Notes: generated by a model not told the origin, from the sequence alone. A stretch of DNA of 64,000 nucleotides from Zhengitettix transpicula (GCA_037074705.1 CM073590.1:161632746-161696745); one strand, 5' to 3'. Positions 1-10,414 are shown, counted from the first letter of the stretch. Program-made: numbers and translations.

Positions 1-323
1 GCAAAAGGTGAAGCAAGACCGAAAATCAATGTCATGTTGACTGTTTTCTTTGATTATCGTGGTGTGGTGCACTATGAATTCCTTCCGCCGGGCCAAACTG
101 TCAACAAAGAATATTATTTGAGCGTTATGCGTCGTTTGAGTGAAGCTATTCGTCTGAAACGGCCGAAATTATGGGCGAACAACTCTTGGTTCCTTCATCA
201 TGATAATGCACCAAGTCATACTGCATTGGTTCTTCGCGACTTTTTTGCCAAAAACTCGACTCATGTCGTTCCGCAACCACCGTATTCGTCCGTGCGACTT
301 CTGGCTATTCAGCAAACTCAAAA
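1..323 (+). pseudogene. mariner transposase, 3' part, frameshifted
   Basis: Relic of a mariner-family (IS630/Tc1/mariner superfamily) DNA transposase, which cuts and pastes its own element at TA sites. The frame is open from the first base, so the N-terminal half lies outside the window. Readable landmarks are FFDYRGVVHYEFLPPGQTVN, KEYYLSVMRRL, WFLHHDNAPSHTALVLRDFF and VVPQPPYS. The Asp of HHDNAPSH is the second catalytic Asp of the D,D34D triad. Compared with the copy at 19630-20214, about 11 bp are missing just after PPYS. The segment with the third Asp (PCDFWLFSKLK) is therefore present but in another frame. Homology stops near 323, where a short family A tail begins. It keeps six codons (SEAIRL) that the other copy lacks, so the two copies decayed separately. 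Confidence 0.93.
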
Positions 324-354
324 ACCCCCACGTAGCCTGTTACTCTAAAAAAAA
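324..354 (+). repeat. family A 3' tail fragment with poly-A
   Basis: About 22 bp including gtagcctgttactct, followed by eight A's. This is the reverse complement of the start of the family A copies, best matched by the copy beginning at 9911. It is joined directly to the mariner relic and is the only family A piece on this strand. It looks like an extremely 5'-truncated retroposed tail, but no target-site duplication is visible, and mariner sequence does not resume after it. Confidence 0.7.
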
Positions 355-1508
355 CCTACATCGAACATAATTTTTAGGTACCACATCCGACCAAAAAAGT
401 ATCTTTGGAGCTTAAGTGTTCTAAAAATGCTACGTTTAATTTTTTTCTTTATCAATAATTAATTGTGAATTATTTTCATGTTTATATAAATTGGAAGTTA
501 ACTCTAAAGTTTTATTCTCGAGTACAGAATAATTGAGTCGATAATATAAAGTTCTCAGCGGCGTACACAGAAAATTCGTCATCAATAATTAAATTTAATA
601 TAATTATTTCTGAAAAATAAAATTTGTAATATGTGATAATTTTATATTAGAAATTTAAAAATTAAATGATTATAATTGCAGCGGTTTATAGTTAATATAG
701 ATTCAGTGCTATTATTTATAATTTTCTGTCTCTCATAGTTTTATGGACCATAGACTATGTTATAAGAGCCAACGTCTCATTTCCTTCGCGCCTTCTGTTA
801 CTCATATCAAATATTGGACTAGAAACAGGGAAATAAACGTTTCCCTCGCCGCGGGGTTGTGACGGTTATTTATTCTCTGCGTTGCTCACTTGACTGTGCT
901 GATACGAATGTTTTATTCCTCTAGCGAACGTGCTCGGATTCATTTTATGACAGCACCTACTATCATCAACATCTGACGCTCATGCGCGTCTCTTACTTAA
1001 GGGTTACCAGCACAAGATTCGATATGCGATATGACGTCAGCAGATATCTACAAATAACGGGCGCAACAGCGTATTTTATATTTAAATTGGAACTTCAAGG
1101 ACTGTCAATTTCGTTTATCACTGAAGACGACATTAACTATTTACAATCAAGACACATACAATAAATAATGGCGCATTATTTTGTTTCGACAGTGGTGGTG
1201 ATATATTTGATAACAAAATTAACGGTTGTTTAATGCTAAGTTATTTTACTAATTTGTAAGAAACGTCGTTTCAATTTTCATTAATTAGCTCTATACGCAG
1301 TGTTTCAATTTTTTGAGATTTTAAATGATGGTCAGCTTACCTTGATGATTCGCCAGTTCAGTTATTTTCTTCTTAATGAATTAACCAATTAGTACATCCA
1401 GATACAAGTAAAACAGTCCCATAATCGCCAGGACATTTGGTAGATCCGAGTTTTTGCAGCATTTTAACGACCATAACTACGTAAAATAATAATACCACTG
1501 ATACTGCT
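355..1508. other. AT-rich unique stretch, no gene seen
   Basis: Mostly low-complexity AT-rich DNA. A less AT-rich island at about 840-1010 (contains cgccgcggggttgtgacgg) has no long ORF or recognisable domain. The 60-codon ORF at 982 shows no family features. No repeat shared with the rest of the window was noticed. Confidence 0.5.
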
Positions 1509-2098
1509 ACCACGGCCCGATTTTTTTTTAGGGCAACAGGCTACATGAGGGTAATCCATGTTGGGCAACTCCCCTTTAATAGCATGGGAAGGGATTTGAA
1601 AGGGGCGATGCGGAAGGGTAGAGGAAGGTAGCCAAGGGTTAACTAGGGCCCCCGGGCTATGGTTTAAGGATCCTACCCGGCATTCGCCTAAAAGTAATGC
1701 AGGGAAAACCCTAGAAAAACCTGCATGAGGTAGGTCGGGCATTGGGTACTTGTCCCACGCCCTTCCGATAGCTGGAGAGGAGTTTGCTGTGGGGACGCAG
1801 CATTCCCTTCTCCGTGCCTCGACCAATTTAGGAGGCAACTGGCCGACTATTCCAATGGGAATAGCGGACAACTCTTACCGTATGCCCAAGGTCTGTGACC
1901 CCGGAACATACACCTCTCAGAACAGGCCGAGGTGCCTCGGCTTGTGGCAACCTTAGTTCAAAAACGGAGAGGAAAAGGCATCCCCAAAGGTAGCCCCTTC
2001 GTGTCTCTCCTACAAGGTTCTGCCTGCGAGAGAACATCCCTCGCAGGTATTGCCTGCGAGAGAATAGCCCTCGCAAGTCTTAGACCACCACGGCCCGA
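1509..2098 (-). mobile_element. family A SINE-like retroposon, full-length copy with 12-bp TSD
   Basis: A 566-bp element (1521-2086) between perfect 12-bp direct repeats, accacggcccga at 1509-1520 and 2087-2098. The plus strand starts with nine T's, so the element is a minus-strand insertion with a short poly-A tail. Tail plus variable-length duplication is the mark of LINE-driven target-primed reverse transcription. Its 5' part (high coordinates) holds a hairpin at 2040-2060 with stem ctcgcagg/cctgcgag. Landmarks recur in all copies: ggctacatgagggtaatcca, actagggcccccgggctat, aaggatcctacccggcattc and cgacctc/gcctcgaccag. No RNA polymerase III promoter boxes were convincingly found, so the source (tRNA, 5S, 7SL or LINE 3' end) is open. 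A 135-codon frame crosses it; see findings. Confidence 0.85.
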
Positions 2099-3096
2099 CC
2101 TGTAATATGATTCATTTATAATTTCACCTTCCAATACTGCCTAATGTTTTAAAGCGGAATAACTCATCACGAAATTGACCCCTTCATTTCTAACACGAAA
2201 GTATTTTCTTCGTGCATATTTCAAATCTAGTTATTTTTTGGAACAAGCCTCGCATGATGACAATATTGTATGTAGAGTTGCTCTACGATTCCCCATAAAT
2301 GTTTTTTGTTTAAAATAACCATAAATTCAGATTTTTAAACTACTACCAAAAAAACAATAATATACTTTTTGTTATGAAAATGAAACTTTTTAATAACAGA
2401 TTATTAATTAATTAATGGTTCTAATTTAATTTGTTATCGTCGCTTGTGCCGCCAGATGCGGCTGTTTCTGTGTCATTTCACGCCACTGCACTGTTTGTAG
2501 GCTATGTGCTACCTCGTCCGTAACACCGGAAAGAAGCAGTTTGTTGAGATTAACGGGTGGTGCATTACTGAGACAGATATAGCGTGCTACAGTTGTGAGT
2601 AGCGCAGACATGGCCAGCTGACTGCATTGGTGGGATCGAGTGAGCCGTAAGGCGGGCAGTTTAAAGTCTTCGATATCGAATTCGCACTAATGAAACATAA
2701 TTATTAGTAAGGTTCTTAAAATTAAGAAAAGTTAATTATTTCTAAATTAATTTCTCTACTGTATCATATGAACACATATACACCAGAACTGACTGCTCAT
2801 ATCCACGCTGGTTGAAGAGCCGCCGATTAAAAAAAAAGATGATGGAAACTTTGTGTTTCATATTTTTTAAGACTAGGGTAAGGAACAGTGTTTTTATTTA
2901 TATAATTTTCTATGTATCTCCATCCTGACTTCGGGAAACACCGTTTTCAATTAAATATTATAATGTTAGAACCCAAAATTGTTGATTTAAAATTAAGGTA
3001 ATTAAAGAAACGTAAAAAAATACAAATTATTTATTATTGACATGGGCTAGTGATTGTCATGTTCAAAAAGGCGAAGAAATGAAAATAGAAAATCAT
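2099..3096. other. AT-rich stretch with one GC-richer island
   Basis: The 2435-2680 segment is clearly less AT-rich than its surroundings and not shared with other parts of the window. Its longest frame is 61 codons on the minus strand (2426-2611), with no recognised domain. It could be a small exon or a conserved noncoding element; the sequence alone does not decide. The rest is simple AT-rich DNA. Confidence 0.35.
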
Positions 3097-3128
3097 ACAG
3101 GTATATATATATATATATATATATATAT
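3097..3128. repeat. (TA)n microsatellite at L unit start
   Basis: About 14 TA units running directly into the L-family start tgccagttaac. L and D units repeatedly abut TA tracts in this window. Confidence 0.95.
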
Positions 3129-3442
3129 TGCCAGTTAACTAGGCCATTAATTGTATGGACATAAAATTTAATTGTTTGAGAAATCCATTATAGCGGTTTG
3201 ATCGAACAAAGCGACAATGGAAAAGCGAGCTCAATTGCTTTGTCGAAAAGTCAAAAATGGCGTATGCGCGCTAAAACTCGAGAGCACTAGGAGTCAGTTG
3301 GTGGCGGGACATTTCAGAGGACGGAACAAATAATACTAGAACAGAGCCTAGCCGTCGTTAATGTATTATTAAACAAAGTTGTGAATTTAAGAGAAACTAA
3401 AAACATTGACGGAAGTATTACCTCGTAAATATCGCTAAGTTA

Positions 3443-3626
3443 GCAGTTTTACGTATACAGCCAGCCAGGAAAGTCTAAGAGAGTTTACGTCTGAATCCAG
3501 CCAGGAAAGGAAGTTAGAAGTTTACGTATACAGCCAGCCAGGAAAGTCTAAGAGAGTTTACGTCTTTATCCAGCCAGGAAAGGAAGTTAGCAGTTTACGT
3601 CTATAGCCAGCCAGGAAAGGAAGTCA
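3443..3626 (+). repeat. 73-bp tandem repeat inside the L unit
   Basis: About two and a half copies of a 73-bp unit, itself a dimer of a 36-bp unit built on ttacgt...agccagccaggaaa. The inverted copy (6414-6500) has about two subunits and the copy at 63238-63275 about one, so the array varies in number between family members. Its position early in the unit corresponds to U3 if this is an LTR. Confidence 0.85.
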
Positions 3627-4254
3627 GTTTTTTTACGTCTACAGTAAGGAGCTAAAGAAAAGTTACTTTGCTCCGATAGAATAAACAGTTAAAATAAATC
3701 TTCAAGGAGATACGTTGCAGTTTAAGTCCAATTCAGTAAAAGACTAATAAAGCTACGAATTATAGGATTCCTGTAAGGAAAGAAGTCATCAGATAGCTGA
3801 CATTCAGGAGGATCATTCGAGTTCCTGTGAGCCTATCAATTTTGACTTCAATAGTGTAAAATCTGTGAGTCTACTTTTAGAATCAGTGTATAATTTTGCA
3901 ATAGTGTACTTCCGAAACCAAAAAGAATGCTGGTACCAGCTGGACACTACTTAAGTAACAAAACCAAAACTAATGATTAATTGTAAACTTTAATTAAGGA
4001 TAAAGTCAGATTTCGTTCTCTTTTAATTGTCAATCAGAGTTAATTTCTTTACTGTTAATTTCTTTCTATCGACATATTGTTTAGGTAAATTGTGAATTGT
4101 TTGTTAATAATATTTTTAAATCAATTTGTTGTGTCCATTATCAAACCCAGTAGAGGCCCTGAGAGAGAGAGAAAGATCTCAAATTTTGTTGTAAATATCT
4201 TTATTGCCACAAAATAAATAAATACTTGGTTGTTCATTTTTGTTTATTACTTCA

Positions 4255-4403
4255 TTTAATTAAAGTAAACCTGTTGATTATTACATTTTTGCGTTCAACG
4301 TGAGGCAAATTCTTTAAACTAATTAACGCCTTATATTTGATTATTACATAATTGGCGTTCAACGTGGGGCAAATTAATTAACGCCTTATTGTTGTTTATT
4401 ACA
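4255..4403 (+). repeat. tandem PBS-like motif, L unit 3' end
   Basis: A unit of about 60 bp, ttgattattaca-n-gcgttcaacgtgrggcaaatt-n-taacgcctta, occurs twice (4274-4334, 4335-4390) and then starts a third time as ttgtttattaca. The second copy, tggcgttcaacgtggggc, resembles the LTR-adjacent primer-binding region of insect LTR elements. Duplicating a PBS-like segment inside a unit is unusual. Confidence 0.65.
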
Positions 4404-4409
4404 ATATAT

Positions 4410-4500
4410 TGTAGTGACCCCAATATATGTATTTTGAATTATTAATTATTAATTCATTAATTAACCAAGCTGTGATTTTCAGTCCTAATATGGGACCTCA
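4410..4500 (+). repeat. D-family unit start, fragment
   Basis: tgtagtgacc followed by catatgtat-like and cagtcctaatat-like blocks matches the start of the D unit at 6862. It begins directly in the atatat run that ends the L unit, so D seems to have used the same TA-rich target. The match fades by about 4500. Confidence 0.5.
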
Positions 4501-5848
4501 ATCGGCTTATCTATTTAAACTATAAAGACGTAAGGAAATGCCAATATCAGATTATTTGATTTATTTAAATATAATAAATGATCAATTAGCATTATAATAA
4601 TTTACAAATGCATCCTCCCGATCCCCGAACGTTAGCGGTGTAAGATGCAGAATTTTTCATACTTTTTAATAAAATTTATTCTGACGTTTCGGAACTTAGA
4701 ATTTTAGTAATGTCTTTTTTTTATTAAATGTAAATTGTGTTGTTTAAATTCAAGTTATTTATTAATTTATCTTTTACACAATATTATATTTTGTTTTATT
4801 TAAATATAATAACTGCATGCGAATGTGTTCTCACATCTCTAACATTTGGTTCAAAAACGTTTTCAAACGTTTGGGCATGTATCCTTGGTGTAGAGGCTGT
4901 TCGATCCGGGCAGCTCAGAGTTATGAACGTGTCATTTTCGGATCTCCATGTCCTGGGATCGCTTGGACAGTCTTGTAGATACCCACTTGATACGATTTTC
5001 TCAATTACCTAATTTCCTGACCGTATCTTCAGTAGTACACAGTATACCGTGAAATGAGTCGATTGATTAATATTAAGAGATGTATTTTACGTCAAATGAA
5101 CTTAAGATCTAATCGCCTTAAGATAGCTGCACTCGCAAGCCGATAGATGGAACCTTTGTCATCGCTCGAGGCTCATAATGTTGGCGTCATCATTTCTAAC
5201 ATTTAATTAATATTAGTCTTTATAAAAACCATTCTTTAATTTGGCAAATGGCTCATTACATATTTGGAAATCAGATATTTAACTATGTGGAACGTGCGAC
5301 AAAAGAAATATAAGAATCAGAATCAGCAGAAGAATGATTGAGCGTCGAGAGATTCATAAAATCACACCAGTCTCTGTCAGATTTGTTGACGTGGATTTAG
5401 AAATTAACTCACACAAATATTTATTAATGTAAAATAACTGAATTAACTAAAGAAATTGAGTATTTACAACAGAGTTTTCTTTTAAATTATTGGGCTCCAG
5501 AAGATTGACTGCATTATAGATATTAGCACAAAATTTATAACAGGAATTTACACAAAATATTACTCTGGCTTTAACGTTACTATTAAATTAACTAAGCCTT
5601 CATCTCTCCATCTCAACAGGGTATTGTGGGTGATAATCCAAAACAGAACGTATTAAATGTTTCTGTATAAGGCTCAGATGAATGAAGATATTTGACAAAA
5701 AATTGATATTGTTAAATTTTATAGATTACAGTTTCCTTCTTTGCCTCCAAAACTATGTATGAGATGTGATTGTTTAAATCCGCTAGTGTTGATGTCAAAT
5801 AGATTGAATTAAGAATTAACCGCAATGATGATACAGGTATATATACAT
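4501..5848. other. spacer between inverted L units, no gene seen
   Basis: DNA lying between the 3' ends of two inverted L units, where an internal retrotransposon region might be expected. No gag, protease, reverse transcriptase or integrase motif was found in any frame. The longest frame, 91 codons at 4737, is hydrophobic at its start and unrecognised. A half-motif ctgacgtttcgg is at about 4681. Confidence 0.45.
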
Positions 5849-6801
5849 TGTAATAAACAACAATTATGAGGCTTTTATTAAATGAAATAATCAACAAGAA
5901 TTTAAAACATAATTATTTATTTACACTTTGTTGCTTTAACTCACAAACAATTACAATTTAAAATTTTAGATCTCAGGGTCTCTACCGGGTTTGATAATGG
6001 ACACAACAAGTTGTTTTAAAAAACTAATTAACACACAGTTCATAATTCACCTAGATAATATGTCGATAGGAAGAAATTAAAAGAAAAGAAATTAACTCTG
6101 ATTGACAATTAAAATAGAACGAAATCTGACTTCTATCCTTTAATTACGTTTACATACATCATTATTTTGTATTTTGATACTCACATCTTTCCAGCTAGTT
6201 CCAGCATTCCTTTTTGTTTTCGGGAGTACACTATTGCAAATTTTTTTACACTGATTCTAATATTGGTTCACAGATTTTACGGTCTTGAAGTCCACCTTGA
6301 TAGGCTCCCAGGAAATCGGATGATCCTCCTTTTTGTCAGCTATCTGATAACTGCTTGCCTTATATTAATCCAGTTATTCATAGCTTTGCTAGTCTTTTTA
6401 CCGCTTGGGACTTAAACTGTAACTTTACTATTCCTGGCTGGCTACAGTCGTAAAAACTGCACTCCTTTCCTGCCTGCTGATAGACGTAAAAACTGCTTTT
6501 ACTTAGTTATATTTACGGGATAATACTTCCGTGAATGTTTTTACTTTGTCTTAAACTCACAACTTTGTTTAATAATACATTAAACAACGGCTAGTCTCTG
6601 CTCTCTAAAATCATTTGTTCCGTCCTCCGAAATGTCCCGTCACCAACTGAACTATCGTAGTCTCGAGTTTTAGCGCGCATACGCCATTTTTGACTTTCCG
6701 ACAAAGTAACAGAGCCTGACTCCATTGTCGCTTTGGAAACTCCTGCCGCTACAATTAAATTTCATTAAAACCAGTTAATGGCCTAATTAAATGGCATTAC
6801 A
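5849..6801 (-). mobile_element. L-family solo-LTR-like unit, copy 2 (inverted)
   Basis: On the minus strand it reads tgtaatgccatttaattagg at the start and ...ttgttgtttattaca at the end. Both ends therefore read TGTAAT when seen from outside. It shares with copy 1 the ggcgtatgcgcgctaaaactcgag block, the tttacgt/ccagccagga subunits and the gtccattatcaaacc...gccctgag block. It is shorter (953 bp) and lacks the PBS-like tandem. It faces copy 1 tail to tail across 1.4 kb. A 55-bp (TA)n tract separates its start from the D unit. Confidence 0.6.

Positions 6802-6805
<4 letters not shown>

Positions 6806-6861
<56 letters not shown>
6806..6861. repeat. (TA)n microsatellite between L and D starts
   Basis: About 27 uninterrupted TA units with the start of a minus-strand L unit on one side and the start of a plus-strand D unit on the other. 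Two different elements abut the same tract. Confidence 0.95.
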
Positions 6862-6864
<3 letters not shown>

Positions 6865-7928
6865 AGTTACCACAACATATGTATGAGAGGATTATATTAA
6901 TTATTTAGTATTTGAATTGTCAGCCTAATATTCTAGTCCGGGTATTGAGGCAACAGTCAGCATTGCGTAAGTATATGGAGTGTTTCAGACGATATTAAAG
7001 TCGGTAACGTATAATGTTGAAAACGGTGAAGAAAAGAAGTCTCTGATTCAAGCTGCCCAGAGAATATTGGTCTGAGTCTCCGATACGGGCGGATCGGAAA
7101 AAGTTTTTGTACGTGGCAGTCAAACACTGAGAACAGCTTATTACGTATGCGTATAAACTATGTTAATAAGTCTACGAGTAAAAGTCAAAGTGTAAAAGAC
7201 AGCTAATAAGGTTGTTGGCGCTAGAGTTTGAAGGAGACAAGTATAAGTTTGGTAGTAAAAGTTGTTGAACTGATATTTGGAAAGTGTAATTCCAATTTCC
7301 TTACTGTCGACATAATTACTGTTCGCCGAAATATTTAGAAATCAACAGAGGTTTGTCTGTGATGTGTTAGACATTCTGTCGCATATTATGAATTAGGTTG
7401 TGTAGAAAGTGTCATACTGTGGCCTGTTTAATTCAATTCATTTAAATAATTTGTGATCTAAACTCAAAAGATAAAATTATTAATGACGTGAATGATTAGT
7501 GTGATACGAGAGCTGCTACGATGTTTGGTATGTACAAAAATCTATTGTAAAACTTGTATAATATTCCTTACCGTCAGCTTTCTTTTGTTAGTTTCATTGA
7601 GTAATATTAAAGTAGTATTTCTTTTTAAATTTGGTTTTTTCGTTGCGGGTTACTATTACCGATAAACGACTCTGAAAGGTTAAACACTCTCATTGGAGCC
7701 TTGGCATTTATGTATGAAGTTTGTGTATAAAAACTAATTAAATTTGAATTGTAATAAATGTTTCTGTATTTAAATTTTTATGTGTGAATAGTTATTTCAT
7801 TTACAAAATCATTAATAGATTATAGCTCCTTGTAATCAATAGTTAAAGAAATTTGATTCTCCTAAATATATTACATTAATTGGCACCACATCGAAAGGTT
7901 CTGATTTCATTATACATTGATTATTACA
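6862..7928 (+). mobile_element. D-family solo-LTR-like unit, copy 1
   Basis: A noncoding unit of about 1.07 kb from tgtagttaccacaacatatg to ttgattattaca. Blocks shared with the inverted copy at 13379-14498 include gaattgtcagc-taatatt, ggcaacagtcagc, the gggttactattac region and, near the end, attaattggcaccacatcg. An aataaatg polyadenylation-like site is at about 7750. The ends are TGTAGT...ATTACA. The element has no coding frame. It is most simply a solo LTR. The tggcaccacatcg motif near the end resembles a tRNA primer-binding site but lies inside the unit. Confidence 0.55.
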
Positions 7929-9910
7929 ATCTATATTGAATGAATCTATTTGTGTCATGATTTGAGTGCCTTGATTTAATTGCAGATGATTGTGGCCAAA
8001 GCTCGTGTTAAAATGTCTATGGTGTAATAAAATAATTCTACCATAAATTGGGATCTGTATGGTTATTCTTCTATCCTTCGATCCAACTTTAAATTGCCCT
8101 ATAAAAATCTTATTGGGTTTGTATTAACATTGGAAGACATAATGCGTGATAGGAATTCATTGGCTGAGGCTAGGATCGAGGTCTACATCGAGTTTTTCGT
8201 TGCGTGTTCCGCTCAGGCGTCGTAACAATCAACACCCACCTGTTGCCACGATGCAGCTGCAACACGCAAAACCCTGCTGGTGGTTGTGATTCAATTAGGG
8301 AATGCCAGGGCTGCCGACCATCATATAAACTCATGGCATTTTCATACACACGGAAACGCAAATACGAATTATACAGTACCATTTGTTCATTACTTTGCGT
8401 TGCAACAATGATAGAAAATCATTGATTACAGATTTAATTAATTTTTCTTTAACTATCTAGTGAAAAATAAGATTCGGCGTCGATCCCTGCGTTACGCAAG
8501 GTAAAACTGAAATTAAGCAGCTGAAATATTCAGTTGTACACACATTAGCATGTAACTGTGTCAGGTTTAAATTGGATAACTCTAGTGATTGCATTATGAA
8601 GTGATTGACACAATAAGAGAGATAAGAATGGCTAAGATTTTCTATCATTGGGCTACCAGTTATCTGTAAATGTGCAGAATATCCATTAAAGCGGCTTTCC
8701 CAACAATTATAAATTAATCAGACTGACTGATAATTTTATAACTTCTCTATTGGTTCAAGGACAATGGAAAAAATAATGTTTTCAAACTTACATTATTAGA
8801 CTAAAATCTTTTTTTACCTTGGCCCTTCGAAGACATCATCTCAAATTACATCTCGGTTATGTTTTATGCATTTTTAGATATAATCATTGATTTTGAAACA
8901 ACACTATAAAAATAATTTCATAATTTTCCTCAGAATAAGTTTCTGGTTTGCTTGAAAATATTTTTAATTGTGATTATGACTCGCTGTGCTAAAAAAGGGA
9001 ATCCGTATAATCAAACACATTGACAAGGACCAAATAATTGCCCTGTGTGAAGATGCATTTTCGTTTCACCAAATTTCTGTTAGTGTGGGCAAACATGTCA
9101 CAACATTTGTGTAAGTGTGGAAGAGAACATCGACAATTTTGTAGAGTCTGATGAATTTAGAAGACACCGTAGTGGTTATCACATCTTTCGCATGACAGTT
9201 ACAGATCGTTCATTTTCATCTAAAGTGTCAGCACAACGGTGCAGCAGCGTAACAGACGTGCCATTGTCTTTTCGTTGTTTTCTAGTTTGCTGAGGGCTGG
9301 TAGCACGCACTCCTTTTTGGTTGTTTCGTTTGCCGGTAGACTTTTCAAGGCTGAAGAGAAAAGTAACACGTTGAAGCATAGAGACGCTAACGCAATGGCT
9401 ACACGTAAGTGTTCTCGGACGAATGCCTCTTTAATTAAGAATTAGGTGTACAATGATGGTCGCATATATATATATTCGAAGATGCCGTGGTGTCTAGTAG
9501 TATGCAGACTATATTGTGCAAAGCGTGATCATGTGGAGTGCATTGGGTATCGTGCACTGAGAGTAGAGATTGCTGATCCACTCGTTGATTGATTACTGAA
9601 CTAGGTTCCTCTAAGGAGCACTTAGCGATTCGGTGAAAGATAGCACTAGATGTTCCATCAAAGGATCAATTTCCCACTGGCTCTCCGATCCGAAGTGAAT
9701 TTTTTGGAGCGCTAGATATCTGGACTCACTGAACTGATTCCATACTCTCGACTTTTCGAACCAACTTTCTCCGTTCGAGTTCGGCTCTCATTATTTAATT
9801 CTTGCGTAATTTGATTTAATAATACAGGTGAGAAAATTACATTAAATTTTATATTTATTAGTTCCATTAGATCACTACTGACGCAATTGATCACAACATA
9901 GAATTATTAC
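7929..9910. other. unique stretch, no gene seen
   Basis: Mostly AT-rich. Two less AT-rich islands stand out, 8150-8420 and 9170-9440. The first has a 70-codon minus frame (8170-8382) and the second overlapping 66-68 codon frames on both strands. None shows a recognised domain or a repeat relationship. They are candidates for short exons or conserved noncoding sequence at low confidence. Confidence 0.35.
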
Positions 9911-10289
9911 TTTTTTTAAGAGTAACAGGCTACATGAGCGTAATTCACGTGATGGAAACTCTCTTTTTATAGAATAGGAAGGGAATTGTAAGGGGTATGC
10001 GGAATGATGAAGGTCTCCAAGGGTTAACTAGGGCCCCCGGGCTATACTTTAAGGAACCTACCCGGTATTCACCTAAAAGTGGTGCAGGACAAACCCTAGA
10101 AAACCTACACCAGGTCGGTCGGGGAGTGGGTACTTGTCCCACGCTCTTTCGATGGCGGGAGAGTGGTTTACTGTTGGGACGCAGCATTCACTTCTCTAAC
10201 CCTCCATCAGTTCCAATGGGAACAGAGAACAACTTTTATCGTATACCCAAGGTCTGCGACCCCGGAACATTCACCTCTTGGAAGGGGGT
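9911..10289 (-). mobile_element. family A copy, 5'-truncated (cluster member 1)
   Basis: Minus-strand copy starting at a T7 run (9911-9917), with the standard order of blocks: gtaacaggctacatgag, actagggcccccgggctat, acctacccggtattc, gggacgcagcattc and ccaaggtctgcgaccccgg. It stops at acattcacctcttggaaggg, short of the 5' hairpin end seen in the 1509-2098 copy. The repeat after it starts exactly at this break. Confidence 0.85.
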
Positions 10290-10389
10290 ACTTTTTTTTA
10301 GTTGTAGACAGGCTATGTATAGGGTAATCCACATAGTGGCAACTCCCCTCTTCTAGCATAGGAAAGGGATTTGAAAGGGGGGATGCGGG
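10290..10389 (-). mobile_element. family A copy, 100 bp (cluster member 2), flanked by 23-bp repeat
   Basis: A short poly-A-tailed 3' end of family A (tail as T's at 10292-10299), lying between two copies of acattcacctcttggaaggg plus 3-4 bases (10267-10289 and 10390-10413). That duplication fits a target-site duplication inside cluster member 1. The variant ttgtagacaggctatgtatag matches the copy at 30898, so members 1 and 2 belong to different subfamilies. Confidence 0.75.
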
Positions 10390-10414
10390 ACATTCACCTC
10401 TTGGAAGGGGGGTC

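Larger units (their letters stand above)
3129..4403 (+). mobile_element. L-family solo-LTR-like unit, copy 1
   Basis: A noncoding unit of about 1.27 kb. It begins tgccagttaactaggcc (other copies begin tgtaatgcc) and ends ttgtttattaca, and lies between a (TA)n tract and atatat. TG...CA ends, short inverted terminal bases (TGTAAT...), an AATAAA-type run at 4213-4226 and TA-rich flanks fit a solo LTR of a Gypsy- or BEL/Pao-like retrotransposon. The landmark caatggaaaagcgagctc...ggcgtatgcgcgctaaaact recurs at 6680, 63000 and, more weakly, 39600. It holds a 73-bp tandem array (3443-3626). Near its 3' end are two copies of a primer-binding-site-like motif, gcgttcaacgtgrggc. No gag-pol ORF is attached. 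The class assignment is inference. Confidence 0.6.

Noticed and set aside
4501..5848. Possible internal gag-pol region between inverted L units
   Set aside because: No aspartic protease, YxDD reverse transcriptase box or integrase zinc finger was found in any frame, even allowing frameshifts.
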